DNA of 64,000 nt. Source: CAWJTV01 sp963845695. GTDB lineage: Bacteria; Planctomycetota; Planctomycetia; Isosphaerales; Isosphaeraceae. Numbering within the stretch: position 1 is the stretch's first letter; the number at the start of each line of letters is the position of its first letter. A program made the translations under genes and the position numbers. A model generated the notes under the pieces. That model was given only the letters and a program-made list of their open reading frames with translations, had not been told where the DNA came from and made no database searches. Below, piece by piece: positions 48,359 to 57,816 of this stretch. The DNA lies in the NCBI GenBank assembly GCA_963845695.1, contig CAWJTQ010000026.1:88261-152260 (forward strand). The letters are read 5' to 3'.

Positions 48359-49063
48359 AGCACTTTTCGGGAGGGGAGCGTCGGTCGGAGGAAAGCGCCT
48401 CTCGTCCGGTCCGATCGGCCCGCCAGACGCATCTGGCCGGCGCGGATTTGGAGTTCCTCGAGCTGGACATCGTCGCGATCCAGGTTCGGTGTATAGCGGA
48501 TCAGGACAACGGGATAGCCGTCCCTGCGAGTCCACTCGACGTCAATCCCGCGGGCTCGCCCATATTCGATGATCCGATCGAGGACGTTATCCGCCGGGAC
48601 GGGCAGGATGCCAGCCCGGATCTTTTCCAGGGTCAGTTCGACCGTGTTCCCCTGCGGGACGCGCGTCCGCGCGACCACCGTGATGACAGACTGGACTCCA
48701 CGCTGGCGCAAATTGGAAGGCGAGGATGATGTGGTCCAGCTCGAACAGTACACGCGGTTCGTTGACCTCGGGCGGGAGCTGGTCGGCGAAATGGGTGACC
48801 AGATCCTCGGCCAGCCAGGCGTTCACCTCCTGATCGGTGAACACGGCCTCCCACGTGGGCTCATTACAGATATCGTTGCGAAGCTGGAGACTCTGGGCCA
48901 CGAATTTGCGTGCCTTCCCCTCCCGTTGTTTACGGGTCTGAAGGACGATGTCGCGGTAGTAGGAAGGCTGGTAAGTCAAGCAGAACCACGTCCCCGCCGG
49001 CAGGGCCGTGAGAATCCCCAGCGTGATCCCGGACCAGAGCAACCGCCTGCTCGTCTTGCGCAT
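48268..49063 (-). CDS. membrane-anchored protein of unknown function (frameshift)
   Basis: About 265 residues. One N-terminal membrane helix (LLWSGITLGILTALPAGTWFCL) is followed by a soluble, mixed domain: FTDQEVNAWLAEDLVTHFAD, then, after a slip near 48705, GVQSVITVVARTRVPQGNTV and VELTLEKIRAGILPVPADNV. I do not recognise a family with a known function. The end of the frame overlaps the convergent phosphoesterase gene, and the last 40 residues are low in structure, so the true stop might be earlier. Confidence 0.6.
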
Positions 49064-49424
49064 GTGACATCCCAATCTTCTGAGGACAGGGACGGGTGGC
49101 TGGAAACGACCATCGCTCTTGGAGGAGAGGAGGAATGAGCCATCGGAGTGCCTGACATGCAGACGTGGTCGAACCTCATTTAACCATACGACGGAGTCGG
49201 CGAATCGGTCAACCCGGACCGAACGCCACTTCCCAGAATCTGGGTGCATGGTGTCGACCGACAATCGCTGGTCCCCAACCATCCCGAGGCTGGTCGATGC
49301 GGTCCGCGAAACGACTCCGAGCCGATACGAAGCAATGATCCTGCGGTCCAACGGCTTTCGCTCTCTTCACGAGTTCTTTAGCATTAAGATAATCGACGAC
49401 ACGGCGGACGGGGAGGATAGGGCT
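49064..49424. other. gene-free divergent intergenic region
   Basis: About 360 bases between the membrane-anchored protein (leftward) and the exporter operon (rightward). It must hold both promoters. The open frame reading into the 49425 gene has no protein-like features before the ATG. No repeat or hairpin stood out. Confidence 0.35.
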
Positions 49425-50318
49425 ATGCCCTCACGGTTGATCTCGCTGGCCATCCTGGTCTATTGGTCGATCGCGGCGTTCTGCCTGCTGACCTGGGATG
49501 TCCTTCCCGAGCTGACCATGGGATATCCGCCCGACTTGCGGGCGATCACCTTCGCCAGCGATTCGCGAGTGCCGGTGCGCTGGAGCATTCAAGTCGTGGA
49601 CGATCCCCTGTAACCGGATGCGCGGCGGGCGGTCGGTGAGGCGATCACGGCTTCGTCGCGCCAGTCCGACGGGTCGTACGACATGACCAGCCGGGTGGAG
49701 TTCGATGCGGCAGACCTGCTGCGGGGGACGATGTTCGCGACCCGGGGACGAGTCCAGCTCCAGATCGACAGCCGGTATCATGTCGAGTCATCGGGGAACC
49801 TTCACGATTTCGAGCTCCACGTGAGGTCGGGAGAATTCGGCGACGTGCTGATCAATGTAAAGGGGCAGCTCAAGGGTAAGACCATGGAGATCACGAGCCA
49901 CGGACCGATGGAGGTCCTGAACAACACCTGGAGGTTCGACTACGAACCGAGAAGCCTGGTGCAGGATGTCCTGGGTCCGCTCGACCGGCTGCCGGGGCTG
50001 CAAGTCGGCCAGCGCTGGGAGTCTCGGATGATCAACCCCTTCAACGGCAAGGTGGATTCGGTCAAGGCGCAGGTCGTGCGGCGGACGATGATTGACTGGG
50101 ACGGGAATACCGTGTGGACTTTCGAGGTCGAGCAGAAGATGCCTCCGCTGACGATGAAGACCTGGGTCCGAACCGACGGGGTGATCCTGCGGCAGGAAGT
50201 ACCGTTCCCGATCATTCGCCTGATGCTGGAGCGGCGTCCGGCGGACGTGCGTGCACCGGGAATTCCGCCCTCGCCCGCGCCGTCCTCCACCGTACCGGCA
50301 AGAGGAAAGACATCATGA
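49425..50318 (+). CDS. membrane-anchored protein in ABC exporter operon (frameshift)
   Basis: About 297 residues. An N-terminal membrane helix (LISLAILVYWSIAAFCLLTW) is followed by an extracytoplasmic domain rich in beta strands (VEFDAADLLRGTMFATRGRV, VLINVKGQLKGKTMEITSHG, VGQRWESRMINPFNG). The frame slips near 49612 between VDDPL and PDARRAVGEAITA. Its stop overlaps the ATG of the following ABC ATPase (ATGA), so it is translated with the exporter and may be a periplasmic adaptor or substrate-handling part. No family name is known to me. Confidence 0.7.
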
Positions 50319-51106
50319 TCGAACTGCGCGGCGTGACGAAGCGATTCGGTGCTCGGTGCGCGGTGGACGGGCTCGACCTGGAGGTGCGAGCCGGCGAACT
50401 GTTCGCATTTCTCGGGCCCAATGGAGCGGGGAAGACGACTACGATCAAGATGATCTGCGGCCTGCTCTCCCCAAGTTCCGGGACGGTGCGGGTCGGGGGC
50501 TTCGAGGCTTCCAGCCAGTCGGCACGTCAATTGCTGGGATACGTCCCCGACCAACCCTACCTCTACGACAAGCTGACGGGCCGCGAGTTCCTCAAATTCG
50601 TGGTCGAGATGTACGGTCTGGAGCGCCAGCATGCGGCCCGGCGGATCCTCGAGCTGATCGACACCTTCGAGATGGGCGACTACGTTGACGAGCTGTGTGA
50701 GAACTACTCGCAAGGGATGAAGCAGCGGGTTGTCTTCGCCTCGGCCCTGGTGCACGATCCCAGGGTCCTGGTGGTGGACGAGCCGTTGGTCGGACTGGAT
50801 CCGCGCAGTGCCCGGATCGTCAAGGATCTCTTCATCACCCAGGCGCGATCCGGCTGCGCCGTGCTGATGTCCACGCACTTACTCGCGATCGCCGAGGAGC
50901 TGGCCGACCGGATCGGGATCGTCGACCACGGGAAAATGCTGGCGCTGGGAACACTGAACGAGCTCCGCCTTCAGGTTCAGCACCACGGGCCGCTCGAAGA
51001 ACTCTTCTTGAAGCTGACCGGAGACGTACGCACGATGTCCGACATGCGCACTGCGGCACGTCCCCAGTCGGAATGCGAGTCTCAGCCAGCCGGATTCAAT
51101 CCATGA
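50315..51106 (+). CDS. ABC transporter ATP-binding protein
   Basis: A 263-residue ATPase. Walker A is GPNGAGKTT, the Q-loop region is followed by the signature YSQGMKQR, Walker B is VLVVDEPLVGLD and the switch His is in STHLLAIAEE. As in the other exporter of this window the signature is of the SxGMKQ type. ATG 50315 overlaps the preceding stop, and its own stop at 51104-51106 overlaps an ATG at 51103 for the permease. The operon of anchored protein, ATPase and permease is therefore fully coupled. The substrate is unknown. Confidence 0.87.
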   Translation: MIELRGVTKRFGARCAVDGLDLEVRAGELFAFLGPNGAGKTTTIKMICGLLSPSSGTVRVGGFEASSQSARQLLGYVPDQPYLYDKLTGREFLKFVVEMYGLERQHAARRILELIDTFEMGDYVDELCENYSQGMKQRVVFASALVHDPRVLVVDEPLVGLDPRSARIVKDLFITQARSGCAVLMSTHLLAIAEELADRIGIVDHGKMLALGTLNELRLQVQHHGPLEELFLKLTGDVRTMSDMRTAARPQSECESQPAGFNP

Positions 51107-52856
51107 GCCTTGCCATCCCCGAGACGCCGTGCGTGACGCTCCCCCCATTCCGGCCGATCAGACGGCGCACGCGCTTCGCCAACTCCGATGGGACTTGACC
51201 CGGAACACGATCCGCTCGCTGCTCTCAGGCTCGCGGCTTCGGCTTTCGATGATCCTGATCTGCAGCATGATCTTTTGGGTCGGTCTGTTTGGCTTGTTCC
51301 TCGGCGGCTTCGAATTCATGGGGACGAACGACCCGTTGTTTCACGGGATCTTCGAGTACCTGTTCAGCATGTTCTTCTTGTCGATTCTTGTGATGCTGTT
51401 CTTCTCGACCGGGATCATCATCTACACGGCGCTGTTCCACTCGCGCGAGGGGGCGTTCCTGCTGACCACTCCGGCGACGACGGACCGGATCTTCGCCTAC
51501 AAGTTCGGCGAGGCCGTGGGGCTGTCGAGCTGGGGATTCTTTCTCTTGGGCAGCCCGTTGATGGTCGCCTATGGCCTGACGGTGAGGGCCCCCCTGGTCT
51601 TCTACGGGATGTTCCTGACGTATCTGATCTCGTTCGTGATGATCGCGGGGAGCCTGGGAGCGATCGCGGCGATCACCGTGGCCAACGTCTTCCCCAAACG
51701 TCAGAAGCTGGTGCTGGCGCTGTCGGTAATCGTGACGTTGGGGCTGATCGGCGCGTTGGGCTTCAGTCTGTGGAAGGCACCGGGCGAGGCCATGTCCAGC
51801 GACTGGCTGAGCAGCGTGCAGGACCGCCTGGCGTTCTGCCAGAGTCCGCTGTGGCCCAGCCGATGGATGTCGGCCGGGCTACTGGCGTCGGCCCAGGGCG
51901 ACTGGCCGCGCGCCGGCTATTATCTGATGGTCCTCTCAGCCCACGGCGGCCTCTGCTACCTGGCCGCGGCGGCTGTGGCCCGGGATCTGTACTTCCGAGG
52001 ATACAGCCGGGTCCAGGGAGGACGGACCGCGCGTCGGCGCGTCGGCCTCTACGTGTTCGACGAGTTCTTTCACCGCGTCTTTTTCTTCCTGCCGCGGCCC
52101 GTCCGGCTGCTGATCCTCAAGGACCTGAGGACGTTCCGGCGCGACCCGGCCCAGTGGTCCCAGTTCCTGATCTTCTTCGGACTTCTTGCGTTCTACTTCC
52201 TCAACATCCCGAGGCTGGGATATGCGGTCCAGTCTCCGTCCTGGCGAAACCTGGTGAGCTTTCTCAACCTGTCGGTGACGGCGTTGATCCTCTCGACGTT
52301 CACCAGCCGGTTCATCTTCCCGCTGCTCTCGTTGGAGGGCCGCAACTTCTGGGTGCTGGGATTATTCCCGGTCAGTCGGGACGAGATCCTCTGGGGCAAG
52401 TTCGCCTTTTCCGCGGGGATCTCGCTGCTGCCAACGGAAACCCTGGTCTTCCTGAGCGACCTGATGCTGGGGATGAGCCCGGTGATGATTGCGCTGCATA
52501 TCGCAATGGTGGCGGTGCTCTGCATGGGGCTCTCGGGGATCAGTGTCGGTCTGGGAGCCCGGCTCCCGAACCTCCGCGAGAGCGATCCGTCAAAGATCGC
52601 CGTCGGATTCGGCGGCACGCTCAACCTGCTGGTGAGCCTGGTCTTCATCTTCGCGATCGTGACGGCTCTAGCAGTTCCCTGCCACCTCTACTTCCTGGGA
52701 CAGGAGCATGCCGATTCGACCCGGCTCGCCCTTTCGCACGTCGGGTTCCGGTTCTGGCTGATTGTCGCGATCCTGGGGAGCCTGGCCATCGGGGCCATCG
52801 GAACGATCGTTCCGCTCCGGATCGGGATCAAGGCGTTTCAGCGGATGGAGTTCTAG
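51103..52856 (+). CDS. ABC-2 type permease, large
   Basis: A membrane protein of about 583 residues with around twelve hydrophobic helices, for instance LSMILICSMIFWVGLFGLFLG, LSILVMLFFSTGIIIYTALF and LVLALSVIVTLGLIGALGFSL. SREGAFLLTTPATTDRIFAYKF in the first half is typical of the ABC-2 group that transports lipids or drugs. The long frame starts only at a GTG at 51129, while an ATG at 51103 overlaps the ATPase stop and reads MSLAIPETPCVTLPP up to a run of six C at 51137-51142; one base more or less in that run joins the two, so 51103 is the likely true start. It ends the operon. Confidence 0.82.
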
Positions 52857-52925
52857 TCTAGGGCGGGCTAGGCTGCTGAGAACAGGTGAAGGAACAGGTG
52901 TAACAATGGGAACCTCGATTCATCA

Positions 52926-52970
52926 ACGCAAATTTATTTTATAATATATATAAATATAAAAATACATTGT
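52926..52970. other. AT-rich junction block B
   Basis: Some 40 bases that are almost only A and T in an otherwise high-GC region. They separate the end of the exporter operon from the truncated sulfatase. The motif AAAATACATT at 52959-52968 has counterparts at two other junctions. Confidence 0.5.
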
Positions 52971-53397
52971 GAGCCGTATGCAACACATTCGTGAACCGCT
53001 CTATGCGGCCGACCTTGAGAACTTCGGTTACCGTGACGTCCTCTGGCCGCAAAGGGACCAGGACATTGCCCCGAACCCGCGCATGCCCCGAATGAAAACC
53101 GGTCATCAGACAGCACCGCGACGGCGCACAGACGGTGCTTCCCGCATAACACTGGGTGAAGCGAATTCCCTGGGCCGCCAAACGGTCGATGTTCGGCGTC
53201 CTGATCCGTGTCTGCCCGTAGCAGCCGAGGTCACCGTAGCCCAGGTCGTCCGCCAAGATGAAGACGAAGTTCGGCCGATTCACCTCGGCCCCGACGGCTG
53301 GACCCGCGACGAAAACGAGCGCCGTCCACCCGGTCAAAGCCGAGAGAACGGCCGGGCCGAGAAGGCGCACAATCCTCCGCAAGGTGTGTTGTTTCAT
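52969..53397 (-). pseudogene. sulfatase, N-terminal fragment
   Basis: The first third of a secreted sulfatase. A signal peptide (LLGPAVLSALTGWTALVFVAGPAVGA in pattern) precedes RPNFVFILADDLGYGDLGCYG, TPNIDRLAAQGIRFTQCYAG and the formylglycine motif in STVCAPSRCCLMTGFHSGH. Similarity stops after LRPEDVTVTEVLK, near 53030, followed by about 60 unrelated bases and the AT-rich block. The remaining two thirds of the enzyme, including the substrate-binding part, are missing. It is unrelated in detail to the broken sulfatase at 40 kb (CAPSR against CTAGR). Confidence 0.8.
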
Positions 53398-53596
53398 GGG
53401 ACCTCCTAGTTCGCTTGGTGCACTTGACGCCATCCTGGTCCGATGCGCCGGCCTTGTTGCGACAATTGTTGGATAATCTGAGGATCGGATCTTGCGGGAT
53501 GATCGATCGGGGTCGTGCTGGAAGTCTGCATGGCATGGGCAATACAATCGGGGAGGTCATGAGGTTTCAAGAGGACACACCACGAGAGGGACGGGG

Positions 53597-55083
53597 ATGC
53601 TCAGATGGGGACGGAGATCGTCGGTTCTTGGTCGGCCAAGTGTCCGTCGAGGTTCGCTGCCTTGCCTGGAAGAACTGTCCGATCGCTGTTTGCTGTCCAT
53701 CGTCGCGTTGAGGTCGGCCACAGAGGCGAACGAAACGACTGTTGCGATCGATTACCAGATTGGCGCATCGAACGTCACTGCACTGTCGGTGGACGTCGAT
53801 CGCTCGTCATCCGCGGACTTCGGTGAGGGGAATCAGGTCGCCATCGGCGAGGTGACGCTTTCCGGATCCGATGTGACGAAGGGTGTGCACGACGATGTGC
53901 CGCTGGTGCTGGGTCAACGGGCCGTCGGCGTGGACGCTCTCGCCATCGACCCGGCGCATCCCTATGTGATCGTCGCGGCAACCGGACCGGACGGGATCAC
54001 GACCTCGGTCTCGTATCAGACGATCACGATCGGCCTGGTCACGCACGGGTTCGATTCTTCGGACAAAGCGCCGGCATGGGTCGGCCAGATGGCCGCCTCG
54101 CTCAGGAGCCTGGGCTACGACAAGGTCATCGCGTTCTCCTGGGCGAAAGCCAGCCACACGCTCCGGGCCGGCGAGGCCGTAATCAGCGGCATCCTTGCCG
54201 CGCACGAAATCGAAAAGTACATCAAGGGGACCCGTGGACCCGGTCAGCCGAACGTCCCAAGAGACGACGTGGTCGACCTGCAACTGATCGGCCACAGCCG
54301 CGGCTCGGTCGTCATCACGCAGGCCATGAAGACTCTCCAGCGAGATCTGGCCGCGATTCCTCAGGCCAAGGGAGGCTTCTGGGAACTGACCTATCTCGAC
54401 CCGCACCCCGCGCACGGGGATAACGTCGCCCCATTCAGTGCGACGTCCCAGTACCTGCTCGATGCCGCTAACCGCCTTCAGAAGTACGACAACGATCCGT
54501 ACCCGCTCGTCGTCCCCAGTCACGTTGCACTCGCCCAGATTTACTACCAGAATACACCGGTTTCGATGATCGTCTCGACAAGCGAGGAGGGGCAGATCAA
54601 CCCCTGGGGGATTCACGACCCGAGTGGCATCCAGGCTGCCCCCGCGCCTCGACCCAGTTCCAGATGCTTAATCTGACTACTCCTGGCATGACCCATAGTG
54701 GGGTCTACGAATGGTACGAGGCGAACGTAGTGCCAACCCTCAGCACCGCCAACCCCTTTGTGACTGGACCAATCGACGCTCCTATCATTGCCAACGGTGA
54801 ATCCTTGTACGCGACAACCGACGTTCCGTTGCTCAATCAGTTCGCCTACTTTTACGACAACAACCCCGATGAGTTGACCAGCGACTACGCCGCCACGATC
54901 AACTGGGGCGATCAGACAGGGAAGTTGACGGGCACGATCGTCGGAACTCCGAATCTTGGCTATTATGCCTCCGGCACCCATACCTATGTCTCGTCTGGGA
55001 TTTACCACTATACTGTAACGATCCAGAACACAGGCGGATCGACGGCAACGGTGACCGGTACGGTGAACGTCAGCTCTGGGTAG
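53597..55083 (+). CDS. secreted lipase-like hydrolase with planctomycete signal and PKD-like tail (frameshift)
   Basis: About 495 residues. The N-terminus MLRWGRRSS...LEELSDRCLLS carries the planctomycete export signal (consensus LE.LEDR.LLS after a basic stretch). An alpha/beta-hydrolase domain follows, with IGLVTHGFDSSD, then VIAFSWAKASH and the nucleophile elbow IGHSRGSVV (G-H-S-R-G). Candidate His is in YLDPHPAHGDN. After a slip near 54645 the C-terminus is a beta-sandwich of about 100 residues (YAATINWGDQTGKLTGTIVG, GTHTYVSSGIYHYTVTIQN), a PKD-like pattern. The start has GAGAGGGACGGGG just upstream. The substrate is unknown; an esterase or lipase acting outside the cell is likely. Confidence 0.75.
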
Positions 55084-55099
55084 GGTCTGAGGTGCACCC

Positions 55100-56210
55100 C
55101 CTGGGATTGGACCAATACCATGGTCAATACTGGCCTCCAAGGAGCGTACTCCCACCCCGAAGTGCCGACGCCGGTTTCTCTCCCCGCAGTTCAAGGCCCG
55201 GGTCGTCCTCGAAGTCCTCTCGGGCCAGCAGAGTGCGTCCGAGTCCGCCCGGGAGCACAAGCTGAAACCCGAACTCATCTCCCGCTGGAGGAACATCGAT
55301 CTTGAAGGCCTGGAGGGCCTCTTCGAAGGCGACGATCCAAGGAGCCGCGACCAGGACCGCATCGCCGAGCTGGAGCGGATGGTCGGGAACCTGACGATAG
55401 AGCGGGAAGTCGCAAGAAATCTCGACCTGGCTCCCCTCGGCCCTGAGGCGAGACGGCAGGTCATCCTGATGCTGTCGGCCGAGTATCCGGTCCGGCTGAT
55501 CTGTCAGGCGACCGGCTGGCCCCGCAGTAGTGACTACCACCACGCCGCCCCGGCCGTCGATGAGGGCCGGCTCCGACGCGAGGGCTGGTCGGGCTACGGG
55601 AGGCGAGTTCGGCGGCTGATGGCCGAGATGGACCTCAAGGGCAAGGTCCGGGTACGCCGGCGGCGGACGACCGACAGCCGCCACGACTTCCCCCGCTACC
55701 CCAACCTGGTCGAGCGTCTGGAGGTGACCCATCGCGATCAGGTCTGGTTGGCCGACATCACCGACGTCCTCCTCCGGGAGGAGTTCGTCTACCTGGCGGT
55801 CGTCATGGACGTGTCCACCCGCCGCGTCCGGGGCTGGGAACTAGGCCGCAACCTCGACCAAGGGCTCACTCTGGCGGCTCCGCGGCGGGCGATGCGCTGG
55901 GGGCGCCGCTCCGAGGGCCACCACTCCGACCAGAGGGTGTAGTACGCCACCACGGCGGACACTGACCTGCTGGCCGGCCGCGGCGTGGCGATCAGCATAG
56001 TGGCCGTCGAACAGCCGGAGGAGAACGGATTCGCCGAGCGTCTCATGAGGACTATCCGGGAGGCAGAGATCGACCTGACCGAGTACCGCGACTTCGCCGA
56101 TGCGTAGGGCCAACTGGGTTGGTTCCTGGATGACGTGTCTAATCGGAAGCGGATCCACTCCTCGCTGGGCTACCTGACCCCTGCGGAGTTCTAGCAGCAA
56201 TGGCTGCGTG
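55100..56210 (+). pseudogene. IS3 family element, decayed
   Basis: OrfA is seen as RRFSPQFKARVVLEVLSGQQ and the coiled segment REHKLKPELISRW to RIAELERMVG. OrfB carries AEYPVRLICQATGWPRSSDY, then DQVWLADITDVLL (first Asp), VVMDVSTRRVRGWEL (second Asp), HSDQ and ENGFAERLMRTIREAE (catalytic Glu). It has lost parts between OrfA and the helix-turn region, has frameshifts and three TAG codons in frame (near 55940, 56105, 56193). Two replace conserved Gln or Glu codons. It is inactive. It lies just after the lipase-like gene. Confidence 0.8.
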
Positions 56211-56509
56211 GGCATCAGGCCAGGGCCGTACCACGAACGGTCAGCGACACCGACGGCCTCCGGTATCCAACCATTCGGCAGATCGTCGCCGGGGTGACGC
56301 CTCGATCGATCAACACGTCTTGTGGGAGTGACGCAACGGGTAGCGCATGCAGGCTTCAGCCCCGAGTCCGGGGCACGAACATTCTCTGAGGCGGGTCATC
56401 GCTTCGTAAACCGGCCGCCTCTCAGCCGGCCGCCAAGATCGATCGAAAGACCGGTCGCTTCGTCGGTCTCTTTCCGCAGAAAGGTCATGATGCGGATGTC
56501 GGCTAATTC
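56211..56509. other. gene-free stretch between the IS3 remnant and the beta-lactamase remnant
   Basis: About 300 bases with no recognisable gene. It probably holds the degraded right end of the IS3 element. I could not identify a terminal repeat that matches the left side. Confidence 0.35.
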
Positions 56510-57560
56510 TTAGATATGGATAAATTTATAAAATACGTTTTCGTCGAGCACCTCCCACCGCCGGCTGTTCACGCGCAGCCAAAGCCGCCCGTGGCGAACG
56601 GCCAGCCGATAGGTCGCTGCGAGCTCATCGCTCTCATACCGGCCGGCGTATTCTTTGAGCTGATCCGGGGTCGGATCGACCAGTTCGACCGCCTGGAATT
56701 CGATTCTTGCCTTGTTGTCCGGCAGATCCCACTCTGACGTCAGAGACCAGGGCGATCCGGCCACGGGCGGCGAGAAGACGAGCTGGGTGGTGGGAGAAAA
56801 CCCGGGCCCTCGGGATCGAAGCGAGTGGCGCTCAAGGGCCGGAGAGGACAGGTCGTGTGAAACTGGTCCGTCAACCGGAGCGTCCCGTCCCGAAGTGTAA
56901 TCCGCCAGGTGAACCCCGTGCTTTTCGTGCGAGACGCACCGATCATGTCGCGCAACTCGCCCACCTTGAGCTCGACCGTCGGCAGATCGCTCGCCGCGGG
57001 GTCCGGAGTCCGGGACGCCTGGGGCGCAAGGCGGTCACCGAGTGCGAGGTCTGCGATGAGTTGGGTCATCTTTCAAGATGCGATGTCGTCGTTGTTTCTC
57101 AGGTAGATGACCGTGAATTCCTGGTCAGGAAACTGGGCCACCGCGGCATTGATGCCTCACGCACCACCCGTGAATTGCCGGCGCCTAAGCCCGCGGTATT
57201 GGCCGGGCGGCGACTTTCGCCGCGCCTCCGGGTCGTTCTCCTTAAAGGCGGCAATCGCATCCAGGTAAGAGCGATTCCCCAGGAGCGGGCCCTCTCGGAA
57301 GAACTCGTCAAGATGTTTCCCGCCCGGCAGACGTTTGTGCGCGAAGTTCTGATCCCAGCGGCAGAGATCTTCGACGCATGTCTTCAATCCGCCTCCGCCT
57401 ACCATATACGCAGTGGGCCGCCACAGGTGCCAAGCATCGCCGACGTGTTTGTAATGGCCGACCGCGCACTGCTCGATGACAGCTCCCGGGTCTTCTTCGA
57501 AAAAGCTGCGACTCATGCCGAGCGGCGCGAAGACGCGGTGGCGTCGCCAGGGGCGCAGGC
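56510..57560 (-). pseudogene. serine beta-lactamase-like protein, C-terminal remnant
   Basis: The sequence reads RVFAPLGMSRSFFEEDPGAV, then YMVGGGGLKTCVEDLCRWDQ, which are the later motifs of class C-like serine hydrolases (penicillin-binding protein / esterase type). Further parts in other frames (TWRITLRDGTLRLTD; DQLKEYAGRYESDELAATYR and LAVRHGRLWLRVN) match the DUF3471-type tail. The N-terminal part with the catalytic SxxK and YxN is missing, several frames are used, and the 3' end runs into the AT-rich block at 56515-56540. It cannot be active. Confidence 0.72.
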
Positions 57561-57816
57561 GATGCTGGACCTTTGAACGACCTACCTCAACGGCGAGTGG
57601 GAGGCGTTCTGGACCTACCACGTTGAGAAGGAAGACGACCGGCTTTATGGGAGATCCCGGAAGGTTGGATAAGGACTACCCTACTTTCCTCACATCGCGT
57701 GATCATTTCCTCCGAATTTCTCCTCATTGGGCGTTCCCGTCACCATGGCTGATCATCTATCAGAGACGAACTTAGACCCACGGGAAACTGATACGAACAC
57801 CTCACCGGGAACGCAT
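57561..57816. other. short gene-free stretch
   Basis: Some 250 bases, slightly AT-richer toward 57700-57760, between the beta-lactamase remnant and the protease gene. The left part may be non-homologous sequence that replaced the hydrolase N-terminus. Nothing else was seen. Confidence 0.35.

Noticed and set aside
51188..52861. A 557-codon frame on the same strand as the second exporter permease
   Set aside because: It is a plus-one shadow of the permease. Its product is rich in Arg, Gly and Pro and lacks membrane helices, whereas the other frame gives regular helices.
55940..56195. Recoding of TAG as a sense codon
   Set aside because: TAG ends several intact genes here (valS, both ABC-2 permeases, the IS4-like transposase). 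The TAG codons in frame are confined to decayed sequence and one reductase gene.
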